Shown here: positions 1-9,681 of the stretch, piece by piece
Numbering within the stretch: position 1 is the first letter of the stretch
How the letters are laid out: each line of letters begins with the position of its first letter
Source: Magicicada cassinii
Taxonomy: Eukaryota > Arthropoda > Insecta > Hemiptera > Cicadidae
Assembly: GCA_028571305.1 (NCBI GenBank)
Contig: JAOXNS010577535.1
Span: 1-20,269 of the forward strand
Direction: 5' to 3'
Length of the DNA stretch: 20,269 nt
Program-made: the position numbers and the translations under genes
The notes under the pieces: generated by a model
Told to the model about the DNA's origin: nothing
The model's input: the letters and a program-made list of their open reading frames with translations, nothing else
Database searches by the model: none

Positions 1-150
1 GTTATAGATGGTACTGTCCTGGAACAAGTTAGCAATTTTGAATACCTGGGCTACAGTGTCTCTTATAATGCAAGCAACGACGCTGTGAGTAAGAATAGAA
101 AAATTATTCCAATCTGACGATGAGCTGAGAAGCTTGAAAGCGCTAATCGG
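1..150 (+). mobile_element. LINE reverse transcriptase fragment, broken, cut by window start
   Basis: Frame 1 from the first base reads VIDGTVLEQVSNFEYLGYSV and then SYNASND, before stops near 115. The pattern I-x-G-x-x-L-E-Q-V-x-x-F-x-Y-L-G-x-x-[IV]-[ST] is the conserved segment at the end of the reverse transcriptase region in many arthropod non-LTR retrotransposons. A +1 shift near 105 would continue as EKLFQS, which resembles the K-x-x-x-F-Q that usually follows, and homology then fades. The segment overlaps in element coordinates with the relic at 1660-2240 (both carry the YLG-like region), so the two are separate insertions. The 5' part lies outside the window. The clade cannot be assigned from so short a piece. 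Confidence 0.72.
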
Positions 151-1659
151 AATAACTTTTTCTATAGTGGTGTGCAACAGTGATAATTCTGTTTGTAATT
201 TCACATTAATAATGCTATTTTAGTTCAACCCTTACTCTTATTAAAAATCACACAATGTTTTTGTAAAAGATGGGCTGTCATTTTTCAGTATCATGTATTC
301 TATACGTGTAGGCCTGCATGTCCAATGTGTACATACAGACAGTCTACATGAACAAGCGGTAACACAGACAATAGTCACTAACAAAAGAGTTTTCTGACCT
401 GACGTTCATAAAAATAAATTTACTATGTTACTTAGCAACAAAATTTCAACACTTATTAAAAACGTCTTTAGTCTTCAAAGTAATTGTAAATAATTAATGT
501 CCAAATTGTAGTGTAGTACATGGAGTAAACTCTAAAGCTAATTGATTATAGTTTCGCTGATCATTAGTTTAAAATGATTTCTTCAAAATCGAGTTTGCTC
601 ATTTATTGAAACTGGCTATGCGATAGTCTCAGGGGACTATTGCGGTCCATATAAGACACAAGGCAACATCTATGCAAAGGAATTCACAACTATGGTCTGC
701 AAACATTATTATGCTGACCAGTTGAACCAGTTGGTTGATTAATGCGAGAAGCAACCTTGACGTTTATGGAGGCGCAACCTAAATTGTAAATGACTACAGT
801 TCTCCAACTTACTTAAAAGTCTGACAGTTATAACTAAGGATCTGAGTTACCCTTTAAGGTTAAGACACCACAATGTTTTCTGTTTTTAAATTGTTTTTCC
901 ATTTGTATCAGCCATCTGAGGACCACATGCCAATATCAAATCTTTATTCCTTGTTCTTTTTTTTTCTCCTATATTCTTTCATCTTTTTACTACGTCACTT
1001 CTTCCTGTCTTCAGTCCACTTTGAACCTGAGTTTTTCTCTCTCCTACCCTGGACTCATTTTTTTAATTTTATTTTTAAAATTATGTAAATAAATTTATTT
1101 GGTAAATTACCGGGTACATAAATTAAGACGCACTATTGTACAGTATTTGAAGGTGTATGTTGTCAAAGTAAGAAATAATTACCAAATAACTTCAATTTCT
1201 TTTTTCTAAATAGTTGCTAATGTTTTCTACGTTTAAACAGGAAATATTTCGAGTTAGAGACAACCCTTTTTTGTCTCTAATTAAGAGGTATCTTTTCAGT
1301 TATAATTCGACCAAAGCAATGAAGAATGGAGAGATACAAACAGAACGTAATACAATTTTTGTAGTCGATATTCAGTGCAACACTTTTAGTAATAGCACAC
1401 AGTAACAGCAAGTCTTATGAATTCCTTAAACGCTGTCAAGTAATAACACTGAGTGGCTCGTTTAACGTAGGTGAATATTTTAGGAGATTTCTATGGTTTT
1501 AATCTACCACACGTTAGATGGTTTTTACGCTGTACCAAAAAATTGTGGTCTCAGTCACTTTATGGCTACTATGTGCCCATTCACATCAGCCGAAGGTTAA
1601 AAATGGTGTTTTCTACAGTGCCCTATTTGTGTACTGTCTGGATAAGTTAAATTGACCTG
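151..1659. other. AT-rich non-coding stretch, nothing recognised
   Basis: No conserved protein motif, RNA gene or ordered repeat was found on either strand. The two short plus-strand frames at 873-1088 and 1214-1405 are rich in Phe, Leu and Ser, as expected from T-rich DNA, and have no recognisable domain. A T-rich patch lies near 955-1085. Confidence 0.6.
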
Positions 1660-2240
1660 CTATTTTATCGAATAGATAACGGTAAATATTTAGATATGAT
1701 CAGTTTAAAGAGTTGTAATTCCTTTATATTAAAATTTTATATTACTTATCATTCAGATAGAGATATAGAAAATAATGTGACGAATTTTACAAGAATGTGT
1801 GAAACGATTTGGAGAACGTTGGAAAATAAATTTAGAAAAGCAACTCAAATAAAATTTTATAAAACAATGGCAATACCTACACTACTGAATGGTTTTGAAA
1901 CTTGGGTCATAAAGAAAAAAGATAAACAGAAGATAAAAACAGCAGAAATAAAAATTCTGAGATCAGTAAAAGGGTGTAATAAACGAGATCATATAAGAAA
2001 TGAGGAGATAAGAAGTTATTTAGATATTTTTACAGTTAATACAAGGATTAAAGAATACAGAAGAAAATGGATTCAACACATATATATAATGGAAGAAAGT
2101 AGAATACCAAAGACAGCAAAGGATTACAACCCTAGAGGCAGAAGGTAACTTGGTAGGCCTAAGAAAATGTGAACTGTGAAATAGAAACAGGCCGCTAAAG
2201 TCTCCAACCATTAAGAAGATGATGATGATAAAGGAATATA
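1660..2240 (+). mobile_element. LINE 3' end: C-terminus of the reverse transcriptase ORF plus tail
   Basis: One frame is open from before 1696 to 2145 and matches, in order, the C-terminal region of arthropod endonuclease-reverse transcriptases: FYITYHSDRDIENNVTNF, KFYKTMAIPTLL, ETWVIKKKDKQKIKTAE, ILRSVKGC, RDHIRNEEIR, and EYRRKWIQHI before RIPKTAKDYNPRGRR. In relatives RGRR continues as D-x-G-R-P-[RK]-[KR]-x-W. Here TAA stands at 2146 and the same frame resumes LGRPKKM with TGA where Trp is expected, then KQAAKVSNH. The element ends in AAGAAGATGATGATGATAA (2213-2231), a trinucleotide tail. The YLG motif just upstream of FYITY is degraded. This C-terminal type occurs in RTE and CR1/Jockey-like elements, and I do not assign a clade. 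About 150 codons remain of roughly 1000, so it is a 5'-truncated, dead, fairly recent copy. Confidence 0.9.
2213..2231 (+). repeat. Short trinucleotide tail (AAG/ATG) of the LINE
   Basis: AAGAAG followed by four GAT units closes the LINE relic. Many LINEs of this kind end in a simple trinucleotide repeat instead of poly(A), so it probably marks the element's 3' boundary. Confidence 0.65.
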
Positions 2241-3376
2241 TCAATTTCAACAAATTTTCAAACACTATTTGCGAATATGTTTGGATACTAAGTAAGTACA
2301 AGCAAATAATTCATCCTTTAAATCACTGTGTCACGTAAACGATCCATTACTTGGTATAAATGTTACCAAAAGCATATTTCTATAAGAGATATGTGTATTT
2401 ATATTATGTAATGCACGCCTATAAAAGCATATCGTAACTAGTATTAAACAGTAGTTTAGTAGTAGAAAACACTTGTTTTCAGTATAGACAAATAGAAGAC
2501 ATCCCGCAGAAATAAGGCAGTTTCTCTACCAATTTATCGTACAATCGTATACCAAATAAAAGACATTTATAAGAGTCTTTCAAATGTTCCATGTAACCTT
2601 ATGCATCAGGTTTCTACGATCAGATGAAGCAGAAATAACCGTCAAGATTGTACCTTTAGTTTGGAGACAGTATTTGAAGTTAAAAGTATAAATTATATAT
2701 GAGTAAATAAACTGAACAGCAGTTTTCTCTTGTAATAGTCTGGAGCAGTTCAATAGCAAGAGATCCTTACTCACTCACATAGACGTAAACAAGCAAAGAA
2801 ACAAGTGTGAGTAAGTTTAAAAACTAAATAATTTGTCACTGTTAAAAGGTTTTCAAGTCTTATTTAAGGCTTGTAATAGTCCATTAAAGTTTTGCACTGA
2901 ATGGTTGAAGATGAAATATAATTTCTTTCAGTACAGATCAATGCATACTTAGGAAAGTAGTATAAGTTAATACAAAGTTGACATCACATCAAAAAAGTAA
3001 AGAAAATTACAGATAAATTATTGTTTTAGTAGACTTTTATTAAACCCCGCAATAACAAAAATATTAATGTATGAAATGTATTTTAAATCCTTTCTTTACT
3101 TTTTGTATCAACTATTAATTAGCTTTAAACATTTAAAATATAAATTTATTTTAAATTTTGATATTTTTTCTAAAACGTGGATAGATTTTGATATTAGTTT
3201 GAATTAGTTTGATAAATAAATAAAATATTTATTTATGCTCAGCAATGCATCAAATTATTTTAGTACCTTATAATACTGTTATGCTTACGCAGAATACGAA
3301 TGAAATCAATAGAACGTTACGGAAGAAAAGAGCTTTCTCCAACACACTAGCTTATATTTTTCTCAGTTTCTACAAC

Positions 3377-3449
3377 AAGGCTGGATAAAAGATGTGCTAT
3401 ACACGTTATAGAAAAGATATTTTGAAAGTTCCGTCTTTTTATCCGACCA
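3377..3449. repeat. Imperfect inverted repeat, hairpin of about 70 nt
   Basis: GGATAAAAGA (3383-3392) is the near reverse complement of TCTTTTTATCC (3434-3444), and weaker pairing continues outward (AAGG with CCAA). The loop is about 41 nt. Size and arm length are compatible with a small foldback, but the arms have bulges and there is no sign of expression. Confidence 0.4.
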
Positions 3450-3638
3450 AGATGTAATGTGTAGAAGTAATGAGAACTGGCTACTGCAGAAGTCGAAATT
3501 ATAATAGAAATAAGAGGGAAAACCTCATTGTCTTGCGTAATTCTCCAAGTGCATTTTTCAGTTTCTACAAAGCACCACTGCACGCTTCATGCTGTCTCCA
3601 GAATAAACACCGGCTTGTTGTGACCGTTATAATTCGTG

Positions 3639-3646
3639 TGACGTCA
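3639..3646. promoter_or_regulatory. Consensus CRE palindrome TGACGTCA
   Basis: TGACGTCA is the exact CREB/ATF-type octamer. No gene lies near it and an 8-mer can occur by chance in 20 kb, so a regulatory role is not shown. Confidence 0.15.
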
Positions 3647-4102
3647 GATCAAGTGCAAAAGTGCAAAACCTACCGCCGAAACAGTTTTTGTGTTATATAT
3701 AATACAAATTACCGAACAAAAGTACACAATACTGTTGTATCTTATAACAAAATAACAATTTTATGCAATATACTATATAATCAGATTTTATAGTATCTTC
3801 GTTCTTCGAGCTTATAGAAAACAATGACTGTAAATCAATTGGTTTTTGTACAAAAATAAAATATTGGTAATCACTGAGGCATTAAATATCTTTTAGAAAT
3901 TAGTCGACACGATGAATTTTGCTATGCTCATCTGGCGTAAACATTTTTTATTATATTGTTAATTAAGAAACGGCTAATTATTACACACTTTCATAGCATT
4001 TAAACTAAGATTTAGTTAGCTAATTTTTTGAAGTGATTAGTGCTACAGTAATAGAATATTTTTGATAATGACAGTTGTGTACAGTTGCTGTAGAATACGA
4101 TT

Positions 4103-4204
4103 ACCTCTCCGGATGAAATACAGTTTCATCTGTGTACAAGAAAGGAATCTTGATCCAGTAATGGATATTAGATATTTCATTGGATGGAGATGTAACGGAG
4201 AGGT
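4103..4204. repeat. 9-bp perfect inverted repeat enclosing a nested hairpin
   Basis: ACCTCTCCG (4103-4111) and CGGAGAGGT (4196-4204) are exact reverse complements 84 bases apart. Directly inside the left arm, GATGAAA (4112-4118) pairs with TTTCATC (4124-4130) around a 5-nt loop. The result is a stacked two-stem design of about 100 nt. There is no flanking target duplication, so a MITE is not supported. Confidence 0.45.
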
Positions 4205-4982
4205 TTCTTTGGATGATAAAAGCTGTTAAGGTGGTGTTTGTGGAAATTCCACTATAATAACTGGTATAAATTTAGCGTTTGGTGAACTCGTAAGAAATTT
4301 TATAAAACAAGCGAGGCAAAGCAACCTGAAATCAAAAGCGATTTATCTGTAGGCAAACGTACGCTCGTCTGTGAGTGTGTAAATAAAAGAAAACGTAAGT
4401 GATCTATCACGATCCCACACAAGAAAACTGACTGTATATAAAATCTATGAGCAAGAAGGAATGAAATCAGACAGATGGATGGCCGCCACATTCAATTTTC
4501 ATGAAACTTCTCTGAGAAAAGTTTTCGTGAACAGTACTATTGACGTAAAATAATCGTATTATTAAAATTGTATTTCCCTTTTCTCTTTCTATACTTTCTT
4601 TTGTAAGTTTTAAATAAGTATGCTTACTTTTTCAACCAACAGAATTCAGATATTCTATAAAAGTTTCCAAATTTTGCTTATGCAGATAAGCAAGTTCATA
4701 CATTTACTTAAGTGCAAATGATTTAATTTAAAACAGTTGTTTACACATTTAAGGCAAAAGTACAACACCCTGTAGTGGGTGTCGATACCTGCTGCCGGTT
4801 CATGAATAACGATCGTATGCGGTTGATCGCTAAACCTCTGATTGTTATTGCTAATATTACAAAGAAGAGCACTGAATATGCATTGTGGGTGATAAGGGTA
4901 TGTAGTGTAACCATTTTTATGGTTTTAATAAAATATACCTATTTAAATTAAAATAAATAATTTATTAACATATACTTTTAAT
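4205..4982. other. Non-coding stretch with a small GC-rich hairpin
   Basis: A plus-strand frame from about 4228 to 4350 reads GGVCGNSTIITGINLAFGEL and onward, but I cannot tie it to a family. ACACCC (4765-4770) and GGGTGT (4777-4782) form a 6-bp stem with a 6-nt loop, and the following 60 bases are GC-richer than their surroundings. No gene is supported. Confidence 0.45.
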
Positions 4983-4999
4983 ATGCTATCAATACATTA

Positions 5000-5130
5000 T
5001 TTCCCTTCTCAGCCTCTCTTTCCCATACCTTCCACTCATCCCTCTATCTATATCCATCTCTATCTACTTATCTACCCATCTGCCTATCCAAATATTTATC
5101 TTTTACCCTACCTCTCACCATCTTCCCTTT
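5000..5130 (+). repeat. Degenerate CTAT/CCAT-type tetranucleotide tract
   Basis: The plus strand is almost pure pyrimidine plus A, with repeated TATC, CATC, CTAT and CCAT steps. It reads as an old, interrupted tetranucleotide microsatellite. The 68-codon open frame across it (4983-5189) is a by-product of the repeat. Confidence 0.7.
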
Positions 5131-7020
5131 ATAATTTACGTATCTGTGCTAAATTTTACACGACTACATGGTGTGTTGGTGTACGCTAATTCTGCGTCGC
5201 ATTTTATAATATAAATCGTTTTGCTTTTGTAGAAACTATATTCGCCTTAATTAGTGACCGATTATAAGTAAAGAGACTTTAGATTGTCTTTAGTTTTTCA
5301 TTTCGTAGTTGGCTTTACATCACTTTTTTACTTTCCTTAAAATTTGTATTTCCCATATTTTGTTTTGTGTCTGTTCTTATTTCCTGAGAGGGCACTTTAT
5401 ACTGACATACACAAAGCATTAAAATATGAACGATTTACAGTTTGATAGCTACTGTATTAACAGTTTTGATTACTTGAAGATTTTTATACATTTATGTTGT
5501 AACAAGGAAAAGAGAGTTGTTTTAACTCCAAAAGAATAATCCAGCGTCTTATCAAAACTACTAAATTCTACAAATATATTTTGTAACTGTGTTCTGTGGT
5601 TAATTTAGTTTTAATATTGTTTATAAAATAGCGAATTAAATTATAAATTGAATTCAATGTAATTTTACAGCTCCATTCTTAATACTTATTGATGTTCTTA
5701 TTATTTGTTCTATTCGTATAATTTGTTTTCAAATAAATATTTCCTTAAATACAAATCTTATCCTACGTAAATTTTTTCACTTTTATAAATTTACGCTTAA
5801 AATTTATAGTGTTCAATGCTTTGCCGTTTGAATTCTATTTAAATAACATTAATTTTCGTTAACTTTCAAAACTGTTTTGACTTAGTTTTTTGCTTTCGTT
5901 AATTTTCATTCTCGTTAAATAACCTGAATTTTAAAAAAACTGCTATTTCAAACTTAATATATGCACTTTTTAATTTAATATTTAATAATTTAATATTTAA
6001 ATTAAGAATCTAAAAAGTTTTGCGTGCATTTATATGAGCAACACACAAAGATTGCAATAATAAGTTGGGACACAATTTTGTAAGAAACTTAAAACTGAGG
6101 TGACTGAGACACATGTAGGTGGAATTCCACTAACTTAAGATAAAGGCCAACTTAGTGCCGTACCTAAACATTCTTCTACTTAACATACACAAAGCGAATG
6201 CTATGTTGCATCTCCGTATTCAAAACTAATAGGTGTAATGACGAGTTATTTCCAAAGTATTATAAAGCAACAAAAGTAATATAACAATTATACAGCTTTT
6301 AAAATTTTGAACATGTAAGAATATGAAGTGTTTTACACAAGCGATATCAGTTAGATCACAATTAACAAACTTCAAAATAGTCTTATTGCAATTTATACAT
6401 TTTATTATTTTTCTGCCGCAAGCCTCAGAAGTTCGTCGACCACATAGCGACAAAGCCTGTCACTGACGATCAAACGTTAATCTTGCAAATTATGAATTCC
6501 TCCCACTCGTATTTTTTTAATCTATTACAGGCTCACCTCTACAACAAATGACTTACCATCAATAATCACAAACACAAACAAAATGTTTCCACGCTTGCTT
6601 CTGGATAGATACGTACCTTCCTACACGGGTTTTCTATTTCTAAACTTAAACATAACTAGCATTTCACCCTACAAACATAAAAGTAAAAGTGCAGTTAGCA
6701 GCACTCAAACGCAGGTTATGCATCCGGATAATTGCATTAGTCCACTTAAAAAACGAGACGGTATCTATTAAAAATACCTCACAGTATAAAGTTTCGATGA
6801 AATGATGGAAAATAATAAAAGTTTTAGATGAAAGTAGTTAAGCTGCTTAATTCTAAAGAAATACATAACGCCATTTTTTACCGTAAATGATATCATATTT
6901 TGTTTAAAATTACAAGTAAAGTCGTATTTAAAACTTAAAAAAATTTCAGAACAAAATCAAATGAATGATGAGTAATACGCGGTCTTAAAAACTTTACTAA
7001 AATGTAATAAATATAAATTC
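5131..7020. other. Very AT-rich non-coding stretch
   Basis: No gene, RNA gene or recognisable element was found. TTTAATATTTAA occurs twice near 5977-6000 and a 12-bp palindrome GTGGAATTCCAC sits at 6119-6130. A 75-codon minus-strand frame (6453-6226) has two Cys pairs but no recognised domain and ends in a hydrophobic run, so I treat it as chance. Confidence 0.55.
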
Positions 7021-7308
7021 TTAGTTAAATGGTGTAACACATAACACACGTAATTTGTAAACACTGCTTTTTGTTTCGGTACGCAGAGAAGGGTTTAAAC
7101 ATTCACAGACTTGAGCGGAATAACAATATGCAGGACCTTCGGTGTCACAGGTGGTGGACACGTACGAGGTTCCTTGTAAACGACCGTTGAGCTCTACAGC
7201 TTGGAAATATGGCACAAACACGAGGGTGAGAGTTTTACAGACGTTTTCATAAACACGACGCGATTGAGACGGTACGTGATGCTGAATCATGGTCGCTTGT
7301 TTTTTCAA
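7021..7308 (-). other. Unidentified 95-codon open frame, GC-richer than surroundings
   Basis: The minus strand is open for 95 codons from ATG at 7308 to a stop at 7021. The protein starts MKKQATMIQHHVPSQSRRV, has a middle part YFQAVELNGRLQGTSYVSTT and a Cys-containing stretch DTEGPAYCYSAQVCECLNPS. Base composition is visibly more GC-rich than the flanks, which is what keeps it from being dismissed outright. There is no signal peptide, no recognised domain and no convincing splice site or promoter. It could be a lone exon, a fragment of an uncharacterised transposon or an accidental frame. Confidence 0.2.
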
Positions 7309-7867
7309 ATTATTTCACTTCTCACAAAGTCAAGACACACACACACACATAAGAGAAAATTATTTTTTATAGAGACTTCCCAGACCTAGTATTGTTGGAA
7401 TAGATTCTTTACAATTAATATTTTGTTGCACTCTTAAAACGTGTTTAAAATAACATTTAATCACGCTCGTAGAACTCGCATTAGAATAGCGTGAGTTGGT
7501 TGCTAAACCAATTTAAAAAAATAACATACGTTCTACACATACATTTTGTTTAAAAAAATCGTGGCCAAAATTTCTCAGCGTTTAGAACATGTGTATCTGA
7601 TATGTGGAAATAAATACTTTCTTACTAACTCAGACTGAATTCCTTTTAAAATAACATAACATTTTGTGTACTATATCTTTTCAGTTTTTAGCAAAATCGA
7701 GTTAAGAAAGTGAAACACCAAATCGTTTCACTTGAAGTACGAAAATTAGTCAACGTCATCCAGTCAGCAGATAAAGACTATTTTTTTTTTTTTGTAATAA
7801 CTGACATAGTGGTTATTCACATCAGATTGGTAGTGATAGAATGTGTAAAAAATGCGGAATTTAATTA
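7309..7867. other. Non-coding stretch with a short (CA)n run
   Basis: A (CA)n run of about seven units lies near 7337-7351, and a poly(T) run near 7781-7793. Nothing else is recognisable. Confidence 0.55.
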
Positions 7868-8140
7868 AATAAGAAGACGATGGACAATAATAGACGGAAC
7901 GGAGATAATCTAAATATTACACTGACAGAAAATACAACAAGTAAGGCAGTTTATGTATCTGTGAAGCATTGTAACCGTGGGCGGAAGTTAAAGAGCAGAA
8001 GTTAAAAATTAAGGGAGCACTGGTGAAAGAAGAATTTAATAGGAAGCAAAGAATATAACCTAACCTAACCTAAAATGATTTTAGAAAATTTATTTGATGG
8101 CTAAGGAAGAGATATATGGAGTATAGCGTTGGAAAGGGAG
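7868..8140 (+). mobile_element. Third LINE relic: old reverse transcriptase C-terminal fragment
   Basis: Pieces of one LINE region follow each other in the expected order but in three frames. At 7868-7924 the frame reads NKKTMDNNRRNGDNLNITLT. From about 7926 a second frame reads QKIQQVRQFMYL, a TGA at 7962 where Gly of YLG is expected, then SIVTVGGS, a TAA and RAEVK. After a 1-nt shift near 8002 a third frame gives IKGALVKEEFNRKQR (to 8052). The same frame, after stops, shows LRKRYIWSIALE (8101-8136). Relatives read G-x-x-I-x-Q-V-x-x-F-K-Y-L-G-S, E-I-K-x-R-I-x-x-A-K-x-x-F-N-[RK]-K and Y-[IV]-W-S-I-A-L. The damage is heavier than in the other LINE relics, so this copy is probably older. Beyond 8140 homology is lost. 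Confidence 0.72.
8057..8073 (+). repeat. Short (CCTAA)3 telomere-type run
   Basis: AACCTAACCTAACCTAA contains three CCTAA units, the arthropod telomere repeat on its C-rich strand. It lies inside the old LINE relic, between the FNRK and WSIAL motifs, where that family has protein-coding sequence. With only three units it may be a chance microsatellite or a repair scar. Confidence 0.5.
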
Positions 8141-8679
8141 GACGCGACACAAGATTAGGTGGCACTGAAGATACCGATACGACCGAGAATTAAAGAAGTG
8201 CATAGTACGGTAAAGTAAGAAATTTGGAAACGATGTAAAGGATTGCTGACAAAATACGACTGTTTTGCTGCATTCAGTGTCAAAGTAATTGAACTAACTG
8301 AACACTAACTTAATCACTTTAACTGAACACTTTATTCAGACTTAATGGAAAATGTTTTAAAAGATCTTTGCTCTTAATTTTTTTTAGACAGTATTCTACT
8401 GCCTACAACTATAGCTATAACCTACGCACTATTAAAAACTTGTATCACTTTACATTTGAGAGAAATTGTATATAGGTATAACGTTAGAAACCATTAATTT
8501 TAACAGTTTCCGTGTGGATAATAGATTAGAATGATTTGTTATCCCTTAATTTTCCAGCTAACTAGAAGTAATCTGATTGGACCTGTCTAGCTTATAGTTT
8601 ATATTGAAATGTCAAAGAGAGTGGCAAATAGTAAACAACTATTACTAAAATTATTTAGTAATGCCTGTATCTAAACACA
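8141..8679. other. Non-coding stretch, nothing recognised
   Basis: TAACTGAACACT is repeated near 8296 and 8321. No gene or element can be supported. Confidence 0.55.
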
Positions 8680-8750
8680 TACAGTTTAGTTAAATGCATC
8701 GTATTTAACTGCTTAACTGCTTATTAACATGCATTACAGTATAAACTGTA
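8680..8750. repeat. Long imperfect hairpin, 71 nt
   Basis: TACAGTTTA (8680-8688) pairs perfectly with TAAACTGTA (8742-8750). Inside, AATGCAT (8693-8699) pairs with ATGCATT (8729-8735), separated from the outer stem by a small asymmetric internal loop. The terminal loop is about 29 nt and contains a doubled TAACTGCT. The arms and size resemble a foldback precursor, but there is no evidence of function. Confidence 0.45.
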
Positions 8751-8778
8751 GTTAGGAGACATAGCACACACTGGGGTC

Positions 8779-8804
8779 TGTGTGTGTGTGTGTGCACGCG
8801 CGCG
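8779..8804. repeat. (TG)n-(CG)n alternating purine/pyrimidine tract
   Basis: Twenty-six consecutive bases alternate pyrimidine and purine, a (TG)8 run passing through CACG into (CG)n. This is the classic composition for left-handed Z-DNA. A short CACACAC lies just upstream (8765-8771) and could pair with the GT run. Confidence 0.7.
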
Positions 8805-9260
8805 GTCGCTCGGGTTAAAGACTAGTGAACATGATTATTATGCAGAATATTATCTTGCATTAAGTAGAGTACTGTGTGGATCAGTAGCACAGCACGCTGC
8901 CGGGTGTCCTGAGTGTCAGAGATAGACACACCAAAGGTAATAAGCAACAGCACATTGTTACAGATAACTCAATATTAAACGTGTCGCTTTACCGTTTCAA
9001 CAGGGAGTTTTGTTTACAACAAATTTATATTAAATTTTAATATGAATATCAGTTCTATAGGCGTTTAGAAACAAAGTCTTTGGAAATGTGTAAGAACGAA
9101 GGATCTTTTGTATAACAAGAAAATTACGAGAAAAACGGAGACACCTGAAACCTAATAAACAATATCGAGGATAAAGCATTAAGTTAGTATCGAAAACCTG
9201 GAAAAACGTGTAGCGTTGAAGTAGATGAACAATTGGAAACCGGAACCTTTAGAATGTTCG
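8805..9260. other. Non-coding stretch, may include the mariner 3' flank
   Basis: Nothing coding was recognised. If the mariner relic at 9261-9640 kept its 3' end, the terminal inverted repeat should lie within roughly 30-150 bases below 9261. I could not identify one. Confidence 0.4.
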
Positions 9261-9640
9261 TCATATATCTGCAGTTATTCTGTATGTATACAATATATAA
9301 ATAAATCGTAACAATATATTTATTCCGACGGGATAAAATTGAACTTCCGCCTGTTCTCTTAAACATGCCATTACTGCTCCTTAAAACTTGCCAACGTCGT
9401 CAAAAGTCTTTTCAGCCATGTGTTCCTTCGACTTCGGAAACAAAGGACAGTCACTTGTTTCATCTGCGGTGTGAGTTGCGCAGCGCATGAACAAAACGTG
9501 AAGGACTGCAATGACACTTGCTGAGACAGGTAGTGTTCGGCGGGAACTTATCGTGCAAGAAACACGATAACACATTTATTCTCGTTTGTTTTGTATTACC
9601 GGACGCAGTTTTTCAGGAACGCACAGTAAACAGCATTACA
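9261..9640 (-). mobile_element. Mariner-family (DD34D) transposase relic, C-terminal half
   Basis: Reading the minus strand downward from 9640, successive pieces match mariner transposase in the right order: CNAVYC then LKN (relatives: I-N-A-x-x-Y-C-x-x-L-K-x-L-R), RPVIQNKRE (R-x-A-I-x-x-K-R), VLSCFLHDKFPPNT with the catalytic HD at 9555-9550 (relatives HDNARPHT), HTADETSDCPLFPKSKEHM (relatives YSPDLAPSDFHLFPKxKEHL), KTFDD, then after a TAA at 9383-9381 the same frame gives CLREQAEVQFYPVGI (relatives WLxxQxxxFYxxGI). TGA at 9263-9261 sits about where the protein normally ends. The Asp of HD and the Asp of TSD are 100 bases apart; 105 would be exact for DD34D. At least three frameshifts and one stop are needed. 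The N-terminal half, with the helix-turn-helix and first catalytic Asp, is missing; homology stops next to the (TA)n tract at 9682-9698. Confidence 0.82.
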
Positions 9641-9681
9641 CAGAGTGTTATAGGAAGAAAGGAAAATATATCATATGATTC

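Larger units (their letters stand above)
2241..4102. other. AT-rich non-coding stretch with one imperfect hairpin
   Basis: No gene is supported. The overlapping frames at 3347-3583 (minus) and 3470-3793 (plus) have no recognised motif and overlie each other. A-T runs dominate 3000-3260, with ATTTTGATATT repeated near 3157 and 3185. Individual structures within it are listed separately. Confidence 0.55.

Noticed and set aside
725-780. tRNA-like box A (CCAGTTGGTTGATTAATGCG)
   Set aside because: No matching box B at the right distance and no cloverleaf pairing; neither a tRNA gene nor a SINE head is supported.
873-1088. 71-codon hydrophobic open frame, possible small membrane protein
   Set aside because: Its Phe/Leu/Ser content follows directly from a T-rich patch; no family motif and no supporting signals.
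3470-3793. 107-codon open frame on the plus strand
   Set aside because: Overlaps another open frame on the opposite strand, ends in AT-rich low-complexity sequence and shows no recognisable domain.
4192-4500. Plus-strand frame with GGVCGNSTIITGINLAFGEL
   Set aside because: Interrupted by stops and not attributable to any family I know; a minus-strand frame overlaps it. Kept only as a note.
6226-6453. Minus-strand frame with CINC and spaced Cys, possible zinc finger
   Set aside because: Cys spacing fits no known finger and the frame runs into AT-derived hydrophobic residues.
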